This document shows, piece by piece, positions 10,761 to 22,682 of a stretch of DNA of 64,000 nucleotides. This DNA comes from Diphasiastrum complanatum (Eukaryota; Streptophyta; Lycopodiopsida; Lycopodiales; Lycopodiaceae), in contig CM055092.1 of the NCBI GenBank assembly GCA_029204225.1, positions 98,896,912 to 98,960,911 of the forward strand, in the 5' to 3' direction. The notes beneath the pieces were generated by a model. That model saw nothing but the letters and a program-made list of their open reading frames with translations. It was not told the DNA's origin and made no database searches. Position 1 is the first letter of the stretch. Each line of letters opens with the position of its first letter. Made by a program: the position numbers and the translations under genes.

Positions 10761-12080
10761 CAGCCAGTCTAGTCTATTAACAGACTTTTTCCAGCCAAGA
10801 TGGTGGCTCTTGGATCTTTTATATAGCTAGCTGTCCTAAAAATATCTCTAGCGGCTGTGTCCGGACCACATAAATACCCATTTATAGATTAGTTTATATC
10901 GGCATATCTCGTTTTCTAAGACGCTCCTAATTCGCAGGATATATTAGTTCGATATACTATTGATTAGTACAGTACAAAACTGATACAATCATAGAAAATG
11001 AGCGGGATTCTTTCCATTCACCTGGATAAGTTCTGTGCTTGTACAAGGCATATATTTATCTATATGATGATTCTCTCTGAAGAGCTCATAACATTCTATT
11101 TTATTACCTTTTTGAGCATTAACATGCTGCCCAATTTCTTTTTTTTTTGGAATTAAGGGCTGCATGGAAGGTGAAATTTTCATGACGATCCCACATGAAG
11201 CTACTTGATCTACAATGCATACATAAAGCTACTTGATATTTAATATGACAAATTCCCTGAAATATACTTACGATACCTTTCTGAATTTCTTCTCTCTTGT
11301 AGAATTATATCTTAATTCACTTGAGCTTCAACACAATACATATTCTTGTCTATCGGAAATTAGCTTCAGATCTAGATGTCTTTCTATGTGCCGAAATCTC
11401 AGAAGTTATTATTCCTTCTTTGGATAACTGCAACAAGAAATAATAACTTCTGAGGGCATTGTAGATGAAACAACCTGAACTATTATTCTACCCTAAAGCA
11501 AAATTTGAGGCTTGGCATATCCTTCAAACTCGTTGTGGTTTAGATCCCATACATTCTTATGTGCTGAAGGTTTGAATTCTTATGTGATGGCTATAGTCAC
11601 TTGGATGATGATCATAGCTTGCCTGGAATCCTTTGTTCTTGGAGCTTTTGAGATCATTTAAGTATCTTTCTATGAATCGTGTAGATGCAAATAATTGAGG
11701 ATCAAAAGGAGCATTGCAAGGATTGTTAGCTATATTACGAGGAGTTGCATTACTAATTGCTCGCTACATATACTAGAAATCTTGGTGTATTACACTAAGG
11801 AATGCTCTTTTAATTGACGTAGATGTGATTGAGGTAACTTTTGTCTAACAAATTAAAGGCCAAAAGTAAATTCAAAAAAATTATGTACATCTTTCATGAA
11901 TCCATTAGTTGTTAACTATATGAGCCTGCTCATTAGCTTTTATAGAGAGTAGTGTCTTCAGAGGTTGCTTCTCTATCTCTTATACCTCGCTTACTATCTC
12001 ATAAACCAAGCTTTATTTCAAACACTTGGCTAAGTGCTAGCTTGATCTTTACAATTTTTCCATGACTATCTTTCTTGAAC
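10761..12080. other. spacer after ARD, no gene seen
   Basis: About 1.3 kb of AT-rich DNA. All frames are short and without motifs. It holds one clear hairpin (11,398-11,454, listed separately). From about 11,450 minus-strand traces may belong to the decayed copia that follows, but I cannot prove it. Confidence 0.4.
11398..11454. repeat. inverted repeat, 20-bp arms
   Basis: Arms 11,398-11,417 and 11,435-11,454 are reverse complements with one mismatch (core CTCAGAAGTTATTATT), separated by a 17-base loop. It could be a transposon footprint or a small hairpin element. Confidence 0.75.
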
Positions 12081-13830
12081 AGTGTCATCAACATATAGTA
12101 TAAAAATTTGATGTTAAATTCATCAATCAAAAATGTGATGTTAAGAAAATGCATTATGCTCACTCACAATGAACTAAAGCCCAAACTAGAAATTTCGAAT
12201 CTAGCATTCAAATATCTTGGGACTTGCTTGAGACCATACAAGTGTTCTTTTGTTTTAAGGCAAACAAGCTTTTTGTTTGAAAACACTTTGAGGTATTTAC
12301 GGTAAAGAATTGCATAAGATAACTTACCATCAAGTGGAGCAAATGGTGGCCTATTTGAAATGAAGTTAAGTGTAATTGATTGTCTCATGCACCTAAAGTG
12401 GGACCTTTAGAACACTCGAAAACTTCTATTTGATCTCTTGTCCATTTCATTTTGTTGAGGAGTCTTTGGGCAAGAAATTTGGCTTTGAATACCATGTGCT
12501 GTCACAAATTTTGATAGAGTCTTTAGAAATTTACTCATATTGCTTAATCTCAATATTTTGATCTTGATGTTGAGTTGGTTCTCCATCATAGATTTAAACT
12601 TGAAGAATGTCTCCTTCACTTGTTCCATGCTCTTAAGTAAGTATATCCATGTATGCCAACTATTGTCATTAATAATCAATGTATCAAATGTGTTGTATAT
12701 ATTTTTGTAGTAAAGATGTGTTGTAAAACACTCTTTTCCTAGAAAAGTGAACATGTGTTGTATAATGTAAAAAAATCAAGAGGTAGACCGGTTAGATTAT
12801 AATTGACCAAATTATGTAAGCATCTAAATTGGATGTCCCAATCTCTTGTGCCACAACTCAATCGAAGACACAATTTGCATAACATTCTTAACTTCTCCAC
12901 GCTTATAAATAGAAGCTTCTAGCTTATAAATCCTACTATGTTTCGTAATATTATGTTTTTCTACTAATTGTGTTTAGCAAAAAGACCTACCTGTCCACCT
13001 TGAATCCCATGATCCATTAGATAACACATAATATTTGAAGATATCATAAGGGAACTCTCATCAACCTTATCAAATGTAAAGTTACCTTGGCTACCGACCT
13101 TTTATTAAAGTCATCTTCCTCTTAAAACATTCACTTGTAAAATGACCAAGCCTTTTCTACTAAAAGAAATTCACCTTTGATTTGTTTTTTTCTACTACTT
13201 GCTTATTGGATCTGAACCTCTGATTCTAACTCCCTATTATCTTGCCCTAGGAACTTATATCTATAGTAAAAAGTTCTCATCATCTTCCTTGATGTTGGAA
13301 GATAATTTATATTGTTGTATTTGTGTTGGCAAGTTGATTCTCCAAGGTAGTAAGTTCTTTTTGGATTGCAGTACTTCAAGAAAAGTATTCATGGCCTCTT
13401 CCATATCCATCGGGGAGAATTTGAACAAGTTTTCCTTCCTTGATTGTAGTTCCAATGTCTTCAAGCTCTCCATTGGATGCCTAACCATCAGAGGCGTTGA
13501 TTAACTCATCTTCGAATTGATAGCTTTCGTTAACTTGATTCCTTAATGTCAACATCCTTGAGATATTATTGGCTTCATATATCCCTTGAAATATGTCCCA
13601 AGTCTCATTTGCTATATTGACTCTTTTGACCTCCTTGAGGAGCTCATTAAACACATTCATCTAGATGATGTGTCGAGCAAGTTTTGCCATCTTGTCAAAC
13701 TTGGTTCATTTTTCTATTTGTCGAGGCTAGTGCTCCACTCCACTCCAAGCATATCATAATGTCCATCACAATTTGAAGAGAGTAACAATGATTCCATCCT
13801 AATCTTCCAAATTGTCCAAATAGGATGGTT
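12080..13830 (-). pseudogene. decayed copia gag-pol, minus strand
   Basis: Fragments occur in gag-to-pol order from right to left. 13,830-13,261: gag with WKIRMESLL. About 13,120-13,170: zinc-knuckle tail GHFTSECFKRKM. About 12,826-12,871: pre-integrase motif LWHKRLGHP. 12,754-12,407: integrase with HTWIYLLKSMEQVKETF, and TPQQNEMDKRSNR where the family has TPQQNGVAERKNR. 12,388-12,164: RT with HLYGLKQVPRYLNARF. Every domain is broken by stops and frameshifts, and the region between 12,755 and 13,260 has no open frame. It is related to, but much older than, the copia at 43.6-50.1 kb. Confidence 0.8.
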
Positions 13831-13849
13831 CATTGTTTGTAAGGAACAA

Positions 13850-14330
13850 CGAATCTTGATGGTCATTTTATTAAGTTTTTATAGTTGACACATAGACCAC
13901 TATCTTTCTTGCCGACTAATAACATGAGCCCCCCAAAGGGGATTTGTTGGGTCAAATATGGCCCATGCAACAATACTCCTATAGTGGTCTAGCAATCTCA
14001 TTGTCTTCTTTTGGGCTCATCCTGCAAGGGAAAAGTGATTCATGAGCATTGTTGAAAAGGACATACAACTCTCAAACAACAGCTCAAAAAATACATCATG
14101 ATATTTTGTCTTAAATCTTTTAAATTCTTTGCCTTCAGGAATATTTTTCAGATTAACATCTGTAAAAGCAATTCTTTAGGATTAGGCGATACATCAATAT
14201 TAAAATTTTGAGTAACAAAAGCATACATATAACATTCATCTTTTAGAAAACATAAATACGATTGATAGTCAAAATCTCATTAAAGTTGACTCACCTCATG
14301 AGCAGTTAAAAAAGGTAGGCATAACAGAGC
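13850..14330 (-). pseudogene. gypsy RT fragment, minus strand
   Basis: In reverse complement, 13,860-13,950 reads NPFGGLMLL-type sequence then VGKKDSGLCVNYKNL, the start of a gypsy RT (family pattern SP-x-x-SPVLLVRKKDGS-x-R-x-CVDYR-x-LN). The upstream part to about 14,330 is decayed linker. No open frame survives. Confidence 0.6.
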
Positions 14331-14479
14331 GCCTTCAAGATTCAAACCTCCTTTCACCACCATCAAGAGTGCTATGTGTGATTAATGTTAGTTCGTGGTA
14401 GAGTTAGAGTGGGTTAGTGTTAGTTTCTATTAGAAGGCAACTAAGTAAGCAACTAATCATAGTTAGAAATCCTATCCTT

Positions 14480-15440
14480 GTGGTTCTAACCCCTTTTTGA
14501 TAGGCAAAAGGCTACTCACAGCCTATTGCTACACCCTTCTAAAATCAAAAAACTTCTCATTAACCTTCGCCATAACTCCTATAGCTAGATCTCACAAACG
14601 AGTTAGTGAGAGTACTTTACAGTTTAAGACCCTCTACAAGAGTTCCCAAGTCCCAAAAAGAGCCGAAATGAAGCCAGAACCCTTGCAGACAATATTTTTT
14701 CAAGTCTGTGTGCAACTAACTCTCGCCGGACCTCTTGTAGCTAAATTTCACTGAGATAAGCTCACACACAAGTCTGCAAGAGTTCATCTTTGTCCAATAA
14801 GCTGTAAAATGGTTCCAAGTGCTGAAAAAAGTAGAAAATCATCTAAAAAAGAGAACCCCCACACAAGTAACACTCGTTGCAAGGTCCAATAAGTTCAAAA
14901 AGACTTTTTTCATTAGTGATCAAGTTTGCGAGAGTTAGTATTAAGTATTGATAAGTTTGTAAGCTAAAAAGTGCCCAAAAAATTCATCAAACATCAATAA
15001 ATTTTAGATCTATGAGAGTTAACCTTCGCCACCTTCTACAGAGCCAGATCTAAATTCAATTAAGAGGGTGAAAGTTAGTTTCCAGCGATCATCAGAGTTT
15101 TTTACTATAATATAGTGCAAAGAACTCTCGCATATCCAACCTTGCATGTCATTGAGTAACCTTGGTAGATAGGATCAATAGCAAGATCTGACTCAGATCT
15201 ATCTACTATGAAAATTTCATGCTAATCAAAGAAATGATCAACGAGAAATCAAGGGAAAACCATTGGAAAGAGGCTAAAATCGTACTAATAGCCATCAAAA
15301 CTGATCAGAATCTTACATATCCAGGTTTGCTTTCCCTGCATCCATCAAGATCCAATAACCAATATCCAGTAACCCTGGACTTCTCTGACGAATGAATCTG
15401 AGATCAAGATGACTAGTACCCAGAAAAGTAGGAAATCAAG
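14480..15440 (+). other. probable gypsy leader upstream of a gag relic
   Basis: No gene. The stretch contains repeats of AACTCTCGC/CTTCGCC-type words (14,720, 15,018, 15,128) and precedes a plus-strand gypsy gag. Similar words occur, in reverse orientation, in the leader of the gypsy at 53.6-54.2 kb. I therefore read it as the 5' untranslated part of that gypsy family. The LTR boundary is not clear. Confidence 0.4.
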
Positions 15441-16085
15441 TACCAAACTTTCCCCGAGTAGCAGCCGCACAGATTGAACCAGAAGTAGGACCAACAGTAA
15501 TGGACCCAATACATCAACCCATACCGATTGTATCCTTGCAAGTAGTTTGGAGGTCACCTTGTCTCGAAATGCCAACATACGATGGGGATCAACAAATCTT
15601 ATCAAGTTCCTCCAGATCTACAAACAAGCGTGCGAGATCTATGGCGAACAGACTCATGAGAAAAAATTAAAGTTGTTCCCTATGTTATTAGTAGCTGCAA
15701 CCCAAGATAGGTTCTTCAACCAATCAGTCGAATAAAAGTCCACTTGTGAAGGGGTTAAAGTGGCTCTCATCACCCGCTTTAACCCAAGAAAGTTCCTAGA
15801 AGACCCGTTTCTCTTGTTAAGCAAAATTAAAATGGGAAAACGAGAAAGGGTACGGGTTTATATTGAACGGGTCAAACATTTATGATCCGAATGTAACACG
15901 ACCCAAACTCCTAGTCATGTGGTGATTATGTGGTTCCTCACTGGGTAAGCATGGGTTGCCACGAAGCATCCGAAGAGTGCTTAAATGCGGAAAATAGTAT
16001 GCTTCATTGCCGGAAGTCATGGAACATGCTACCAGAGAAGAAGATGAAGGCTCAGATGATGATTCAACCCATAAATATCCAACAA
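15440..16085 (+). pseudogene. gypsy gag (retrotransposon gag domain) relic
   Basis: The frame at 15,547-15,735 has LIKFLQIYKQACEIYG and LLVAATQDRFFNQSVE. After a stop it continues with VALITRFNPRKFLEDPF and LLLSKIKMGKRERVRVYIE, the conserved gag core. A shifted frame near 16,010 gives VMEHATREEDEGSDDD, matching MDDAIREEDEDSDDE in the gypsy gag at 53.1 kb and DAIKEEDEGSD at 33.5 kb. At least three frame breaks. Confidence 0.75.
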
Positions 16086-16185
16086 TTCATCTTCAGGCTC
16101 ATTGGGCTATGTGCTTACGCACGCAGGATGTCACGGCCCTCACAACTTATTTTCTACTTCTGGCTATTTTATTTATGTACACGGT
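16086..16185. repeat. LTR-like segment shared with the gypsy ends at 3.1 and 24.5 kb
   Basis: CATTGGGCTATGTGCTTACG and the following 70 bases (GGATGTCACGGCCCTCACAAC, then TTTATTTATGTACA) match, in opposite orientation, the ends of the two gypsy copies near 3,060-3,130 and 24,430-24,495. Likely a piece of one LTR or leader family. Confidence 0.5.
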
Positions 16186-16350
16186 ATTAATACCCACAAC
16201 ACCAAGTGTATAAGATCAAGAGGAGAGGAATATCCACTACAAGAGGACGGGCGATTTCCAAGGCTTTTTTTGAGCATTTCTTTGAAAGATAGTTTTTAAA
16301 ATGAGTCGCGGGGGGAGCGGAATGCTCAAGCCTCGGGTCTAGTGTTTGGC

Positions 16351-16575
16351 CTCGGAATAATCCTACCAAATTTAAACTTGATTTTGAAACATTTATAGAG
16401 AGGGATATAGAGAGGGTTATAAATTCTCCAGAGGGCCTCGGAACATACATCGAAATATTGAAGCTAACTTGAGGGGTATACCGAGGCTGGCGTTGGTATA
16501 AGCCTACCAAATTTGAACTTATTTTTGAGACATTTATAGAGAGGGTTATAAAGAGGGCCTGGGTGGCCAGGCAGT
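16351..16575. repeat. imperfect direct repeat (about 85-bp units, 140 bp apart)
   Basis: CCTACCAAATTT-[AG]-AACTT followed by CATTTATAGAGAGGG and AGGGCCT occurs at about 16,362-16,437 and 16,503-16,563. It lies between the gypsy relic and the 3' end of a CACTA relic, so it could be subterminal repeats of that transposon. That is inference; I did not find a CACTA terminus. Confidence 0.5.
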
Positions 16576-16929
16576 CCATGACACTCTTCTAATCGAGGGT
16601 AATACCGAGACCTAGGAGAAAAAGACCCCGCGGTGTAACCCACGATATAAAATAGAATGTGAATCGATCTCACTTTTGGAATTTGTTACCTATCAACACA
16701 TTGAATTCCATTTTCTATCAACTTTGGTTGTCATATGCACACGTGAATAAAGAAATTTATGTATCACGAAAAAATGATGATCACAAATTGTGTACTCACA
16801 TCCATCGACTTCTTGTTCGATGTCAACTAGTCAATTAATAAAGTGTAATTGTATCTACAAGGAATGTGATTAATGTTACAATGAATTGAAATGCATCATA
16901 CTGTCTCACTCATTCATTTGGTGGTTCAT

Positions 16930-18400
16930 CGTTATCATTCATCGTATCATCATGCGACAAATCCGCCAAACCAAATGAGTCTATCTCTAATTCTATCCAA
17001 AAATCTTCTATAGATTCATCATTAATAAGCTAATCTTCAAAAGCTAATGGCGATGGTGATGACGAGTGAGATTGGGAAGGTGTGTCATGTGTCGTAGAAC
17101 CATTTGATGATGATGCATCACGCTCAACATCATCATTAGCTTGTGAAGCTTGGACATGATCATCCTCCGAAATGGTGTCATTGAATTCGTCATCACGATC
17201 TTGTTCATGACATGCATCAACTAGCAGCGCCATGTCCTCCACGACATCTCTATCATCAAATATTCTTTTACTTCAAGGAGAGACTTGAATCACATACCAC
17301 CATCTGGGATTCGAACGATCCGGGTGAAAGACCGCCTGTAATTGATAGATATTACCATAAATGTTGACTCGTAAAAGTACCCATAGCTATTTTATAGTTG
17401 CTTGCGTATTACTATACACAATATACATTTTTTGCAGTACATTGAAAATCGATTGTTTGACAACAAAAGAGCATAGACATCTTGAAGACATAGAAGAAAT
17501 GTACCTGCTCACATTGTTGAGGAAAAACAAATGTGTCGCTTTGATCTATCCAAAGCTTGGTGGAGTCAATGGCAAAATAACCACTCTCATCTTTCCTAAC
17601 AGTTGCATTGGGACCATTGCAAATAACTTTGAACCATTTGACATCAAATATGAAAAAGCTAAATTGCCTAAATCCAACTTCAAGGATGTCATTGATTGTC
17701 CCACATTAATCAAGAGAAGAGAGTAAATTGGTGTCCACCTCCATGCTTGCTCAACTCTCTTGGGTAAAATTTGCCATGACTCAACAATCGTAAGTGTTTT
17801 TATTTTTGTCAATGCACTCCATATGAAAGTGTCGTCCATGCCTCCACAGTGCATTGTATTTTTTGTATTGAACAAAATGGAGCAAAATGTGTTAGGATAC
17901 AACAAACATGTACAAAGTTGCACATATTAATAAACACGTGAATGTTGATCATCATAGTTTACATGTAGATCGCACCCCCTTGTATATTTTCTCTCTCTCT
18001 CTATTACTTCCTGGTTGTTTGCTGAGGCTTATCTAAGTGCATCATGCAGCCAATCAAGCGTCATGTCCTTGGGTAGAAGGGTATGGTTGTCTTCTATGCC
18101 CTCTCTTGAAAGTGGCTCAAGCAGTTTGTCTACGAGCCTTGGCCTCTTCGTATAGCGAAATCCACTTTTGTATTTCCTCACTATTAAGAATGCAAAACTC
18201 ATTTACCTTCTCCCTGAAGGACTCACTCATTCTCATGATCGCTCCTTTTCCTTGAGAAATCTCCCCAACAACACGCTCATCATCTTTCTTATCCCAAAGA
18301 CGAGGAATAGAAGGATTGCTATGAGCAAGGAACTCCGTGATGTAAACCATGGAATCTTGCACTAGCCATTCTTCTGCCATGCTACCCTCATGTCACAATA
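16930..18400 (-). pseudogene. CACTA (En/Spm) transposase 3' part, minus strand
   Basis: The C-terminal part of a CACTA transposase (TNP2 family), read right to left. 18,380-18,117: end of the DUF4218 domain, with MAEEWLVQDSMVYITEFLAH and REKVNEFCILNSEEIQKWI. About 17,700-17,505: DUF4216 with FDVKWFKVICNGPNATVRKD and GYFAIDSTKLW, ending QQCEQ. Then a GT-AG intron (17,504-17,336). Next exon from 17,335: AVFHPDRSNPRWWYVIQVSP, then an acidic tail (17,242-17,030) with SEDDHVQASQANDD. Frames are broken between the DUF4218 and DUF4216 blocks and by a stop after VSP. Homologous blocks lie at 25.6-26.9 kb and 61.2-62.7 kb. Confidence 0.8.
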
Positions 18401-20058
18401 TACCAACACGAAATTGCTATATTTATGTGGTATTTAGATCGTTCCCCAAGGAGATAGCTCTTAAAAGATGTTAAGTTGATACTTTATTGACTTATTTCAA
18501 ATGAAATTGGTTCAAATGAGAATCTGGTTGTCATTAGACATTTTGTAAGCAGCCAATACCACTTTTAGAAAAGGGTTTAGAGAAATGAGTGCTAAACAAT
18601 AGTCTTCCTCTATCAAACCGAATGTAAAGTGTTCTGCAAATGAAATTTTATGAGAGTAGCTCGAAGGAATTACACCCTGACTGATTAAGTTGTCATCAAG
18701 GATCTGTGATATGTTCGATGCTAGTGCGTACGAACAGACAAAATGTTAATCTTATTCTTGAACCACTATGTTCTAGGTAGAAGTCCTCAACAACCAAAGT
18801 CCAATTACAGTTAAAGAACTCAATTAATTCGTGAATATGTTAGAAACATTTATCTTCTTTACTAACATGAATACAGATCAATATCTCAGTCCCTCAATCA
18901 GGGACTACCATTTCACAACATACATATTTTTCTATCAGCAACTGTGGAAAACTGCACCAAGGGTTACTCGAATGCCGAACACAAAGTATTAGCTCATACG
19001 GGCAAAGCAACTTTAAGATAGTTCTTTAGATCAACTTTACAAATACACAACAAACGACTGCAATGGAAGAAAGTATTGTCTGACCAAAGAATGATTGAAG
19101 TTCTGTGTACGAGATTGCTTGTAGACTAGAAATCACTCACACTCAGCAGTGCATCGAATATAAATTAGAAAGAGTAACCTTCGTCGCTCTATTCATTTCT
19201 CCAATCTCAAACATACAATTACTCTCTCTCTCTCTCTCTCGGTAATGTGAGAATGAAGAGTGTCTAGTTTTATAACCTATGGAACAAACAAACACACCTC
19301 TAGGAATTCCTGGTGCGTTGCTTCATTTACAAATTCTAATTATCATATAAGTTACAAGTACAAATAAATTGCACAGTTGATGATTCGCTTCGTATCCAAG
19401 TGTCGTTTCATTTTAGGAGTTTTGACTTTAACTAAAAGGTATGTCCTTAACAATTATACTTGAAACAATGGTATAGACCTCTTCGAAATATATAGTTGTC
19501 CAGCACATATCCTCATTCCTAAGGCACAAATTGTCATTTTCTATTAAGCATACAAATATGCGGTATCACAGATCCCCCTCCTTAAATGTGAAACATCCTC
19601 GTGAACATATATTCTTTGTTTTGAGATTTTTCTATTTCTTAGAAAAGAATAATTTCGTGTCGAGGATTTTCATTAGGTCAGATGTAGAGATATTTCTTCA
19701 TTCGTTGTTTGGAAAATGGTCATTTGACATTTCAGAATCAAATATTGATTCAAAATATATTTCGGCGACATAAAATAAGCATCATCACATACAAAACTCT
19801 GCATCAAATAATCTACAACACAATATAGAAGAAAAACCTTCATGTATTAAGCTCTTCATGTTGTATCCAAGTGTCGTTTCATGTTGACTTGAGCAACAAT
19901 ACATCTTCTTTTGCTCTGGTGTAACTCCCGATAGGTAAGTTGACGGAAGGCGACAATCTTACAAGAAGTAGAGAGACATCGAACAATTCTTATACTAACC
20001 AAAAATCTTCTTCAGAATCTTTACTAAGTACAAACTGTTTGAATAAAGTAGAGGAGAA
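18401..20058. other. non-coding stretch with short CT microsatellite
   Basis: No gene seen in 1.65 kb. A (CT)n run occupies 19,222-19,240. TGTATCCAAGTGTCGTTTCA-type words occur twice (19,390 and 19,863), a short direct repeat. May be old LTR or CACTA sequence. Confidence 0.4.
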
Positions 20059-21338
20059 CTAAATATATTTACACTTGACAAATAAACTTTGAACATAAAA
20101 TAAAACTTTCCCTGCAAATGTGCCAAACGGGCAAAAATTATATGTACAAAATGTTCTATATTCGCAGGATTTAAATCTGTCTTGCAAATTATGTTTTATC
20201 TCGGCTAAATAACTGAAAAAATTCCTCTCCCAAGCGGTGTAGATACTATACAGCTCCGGATATGCCATGTTAATATCCAACAACAGACCTGCATCATCAA
20301 ATTCTTCGATATTTGCTCGGCCTTCTAGTGAAAACAACTTGAACTATGCATGCTTCCTCCAAAACTTTTGCTTCGAGTCGTTATGCCGCAAAAATTGGTA
20401 CTCCTTGATTTGGATGTACTCCAGCGCATACAAAAATGTTGACCCTATGTACAATTTGACTGATCCAAAGGGAATAACTTTGAACTTACCCTGGATTATG
20501 GCCCAGCATAGACATCCTTTATGTCCTATGCTTAACTGGTCCCACAAAAGAAGTCCTCTTTGTTCCATTCTGATTGCTAGTCGTCGAATGCCAAACCTAT
20601 TAAGGCTGGTAGCATCAAATAATCCATATGCCACTGTAACTCCACATTGAAATGGCATGGACTCCATTTCCAAAATCTTTTAGAAAAAACTTGAAACCAT
20701 TTCGCTCATACCTTCGACTGATTTCTCTTCTATCGCTTTGGATTAGGCTGTGCTTCTGCGATGTCCTACCTGTGGATATCTGCAGTGAGCTTATGGTCTT
20801 CGAGCTGTTCTTTGAAGTCTTGTACTTCCTTTTGTAGATCAGAAATTTTTACACACGCCTCAACAGCATACTTTAGGTGATCTGCTACCCGTGTACATGT
20901 TCGGGTTCCTTGGAGTTGCTTAGTCAATTCTTCGATCTTCTCCAAGGCCTGCGAATACTCTTCGTGTGCATCTGGCTTGGAGCAAGTAGTCGATTCGGCT
21001 GACAGCTCAGCAAGTTCCTCCTCGACAAGTGCTTTGTTGTTTTCAAGCGGAATAAGATACTCGACTCAAAAATTCTCCAGCATTTGGTCGTAAAGAGACT
21101 GCAGCTTCAAAGAATCTATCTAGGTTACACTAGAGCTATTGCATAGCTACAAGGCAGTTTCAGCCTTTATTCGCTTTAAGCCTTCATCATGAAGTTTGGT
21201 CTGTAGAGACACTTTTTTTGCCCTGACCTTATGAATTCGGTTGTCAACAAATCAAAATGCTTATGCAATTCTGCAGATTTGGCTTGGAGCGCCTTATTAT
21301 TATCCTCAAAAATTTGGGCTTCCTCGTTCGACTTTTGG
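20059..21338 (-). pseudogene. unrecognised coiled-coil protein relic joined to gypsy pol
   Basis: Not a family I recognise. Read on the minus strand from 21,338, about 200 residues of heptad-rich, charged sequence appear with a few stops: NEEAQIFEDNNKALQAKSAE, then NNKALVEEELAELSAES, ALEKIEELTKQLQGTRT, KISDLQKEVQDFKEQLEDHK. A second block in other frames (20,673-20,344 and 20,337-20,059) is rich in aromatics: FGIRRLAIRMEQRGLLLWDQ, ALEYIQIKEYQF, then DAGLLLDINMAYPELYSIYT. It is on the same strand as the gypsy copy to its right and starts where RNase H breaks off. It could be a captured host gene fragment, an extra gypsy reading frame, or an older gene hit by the element. Confidence 0.5.
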
Positions 21339-22682
21339 AGCAATCAGCCCAGTGAGCAATCTCACTCATTCAAAATTCAAAATTTCTTTACTGTAAAAAT
21401 CATTCCAAGTGCTTCTCTTTTTGTTGCCGAATAATTTTTCTTTGAGGAGCTAAGTTGGCGATTTGCATAGTGTATTGGATGGTCTTTCTTCTATTCATCC
21501 TTCTGGCTCAAACAAACACCAATACCAGATGCTGACACATCAACATAACAATGAAATAGTTTTGTCCGTAGCTAGGAGGTCTCAGAATTGGAGCATCAGT
21601 TCTTTGAATGCTCTCTGTTGTGATGTCGTCCAAATATAAGCAACTTGCTTCTTAAGTAACTACGTTAAAATAGTAGCAATATAGGCATGATTCTGGATAA
21701 ATCTTTGATAATAACCCACATGTCCTAGGAAACCCCTTAGTTCACTTAGATTCTTTGGTATCAACAGATTCTTGATAACTTTGACTTTATCTTTGTCGAC
21801 TTCAATACCTCTGCTGGATATTCTATGACCCAGAAAAAGTATACCTTCTCTCAGACCGAAAAAACAAGTATCTCGACATCTTTGCAATGTAAGCTTCAGT
21901 TTCTGTTTATGAGTCTTAATATTACTGTAAACACATAAATCATTAATGAAAATTTTGAAAAATGTTCTTAGAAAAGTAGAAAAAATCAGCATCGTAATTC
22001 TATGGAAAGTAACTGGTGCATTGCAAAGACCGAAGGGAATTTTACTGTAGGCATAAGTGCCCCAATCAGTAGTAAAAGTAGTCTTTGGTCGATCCTCCTT
22101 CCTCACTCCAATCTGACTTGATTATAACCAGAGAAGCCATAACAGAAACTGTAACGTTCTTGGTCACCGACTTGGTCTAAAATAGATTTTGTGAAAGGAC
22201 AATGGATGGTGATCTTTCTTTGTAGCATCATTCAGCTTCCGAAAATCCTAGCAAATCCGAATCTTGCTAGACTTCTTCTTTGGAACTACAACAATAGGTA
22301 ATACCCATTCACTACTTAAGACAGGATAGATAATATCTACCTTAAGATGCTTGTTGAGTTCATCCTTTACCATTAAAGAGTACTTTGGATTAAGACGATA
22401 CTGTCTCTCTCAAACAGGAAGTACATCTTCTTTAAGATCAATACTGTGCTCACCAAATTCTGGAGATATTCCTTTCAAATCATCGAGCGACCAAGAAAAT
22501 ACATCTTGGTACTCTCTCAATAGTTCAGTAAATTCTGCTAACCTAGTCTCTCCAAGGGACTTCGAAACATGCACATATTTTCTAGGTTCAAGTTCGATTA
22601 GCTCTGTAGAATCAGATAGAATTATACTTTCCGTCGTACTAGCCTGGATATGGCCATGAATCTCACGTATAGCTAACTTCAC
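21339..22682 (-). pseudogene. gypsy pol (linker, RT, truncated RNase H), copy 2
   Basis: The linker frame (22,682-22,410) contains REYQDVFSWSLDDLKGI. The segment 22,400-22,110 holds RT fingers motifs in broken frames. The 148-residue frame 22,106-21,660 has TTDWGTYAYSKIPFGLCNAP, FKIFINDLCVYS, FLGHRISSRGIEVDKDK and LRGFLGHVGYYQRF. The active site reads F-I-N-D instead of F/Y-x-D-D. RNase H is only partly present (GIGVCLSQKDE-type sequence near 21,500) and stops at 21,339. Only about 33 bases separate this region from gag, so there is no room for a protease domain, and none is seen. Confidence 0.8.

Noticed and set aside
17290-17350. Possible tRNA gene: GTTCGAATCCC on the minus strand looks like a B box
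   Set aside because: The same bases encode RSNPRWW in the CACTA DUF4216 exon, directly after a good splice acceptor. There is no A box and no cloverleaf.
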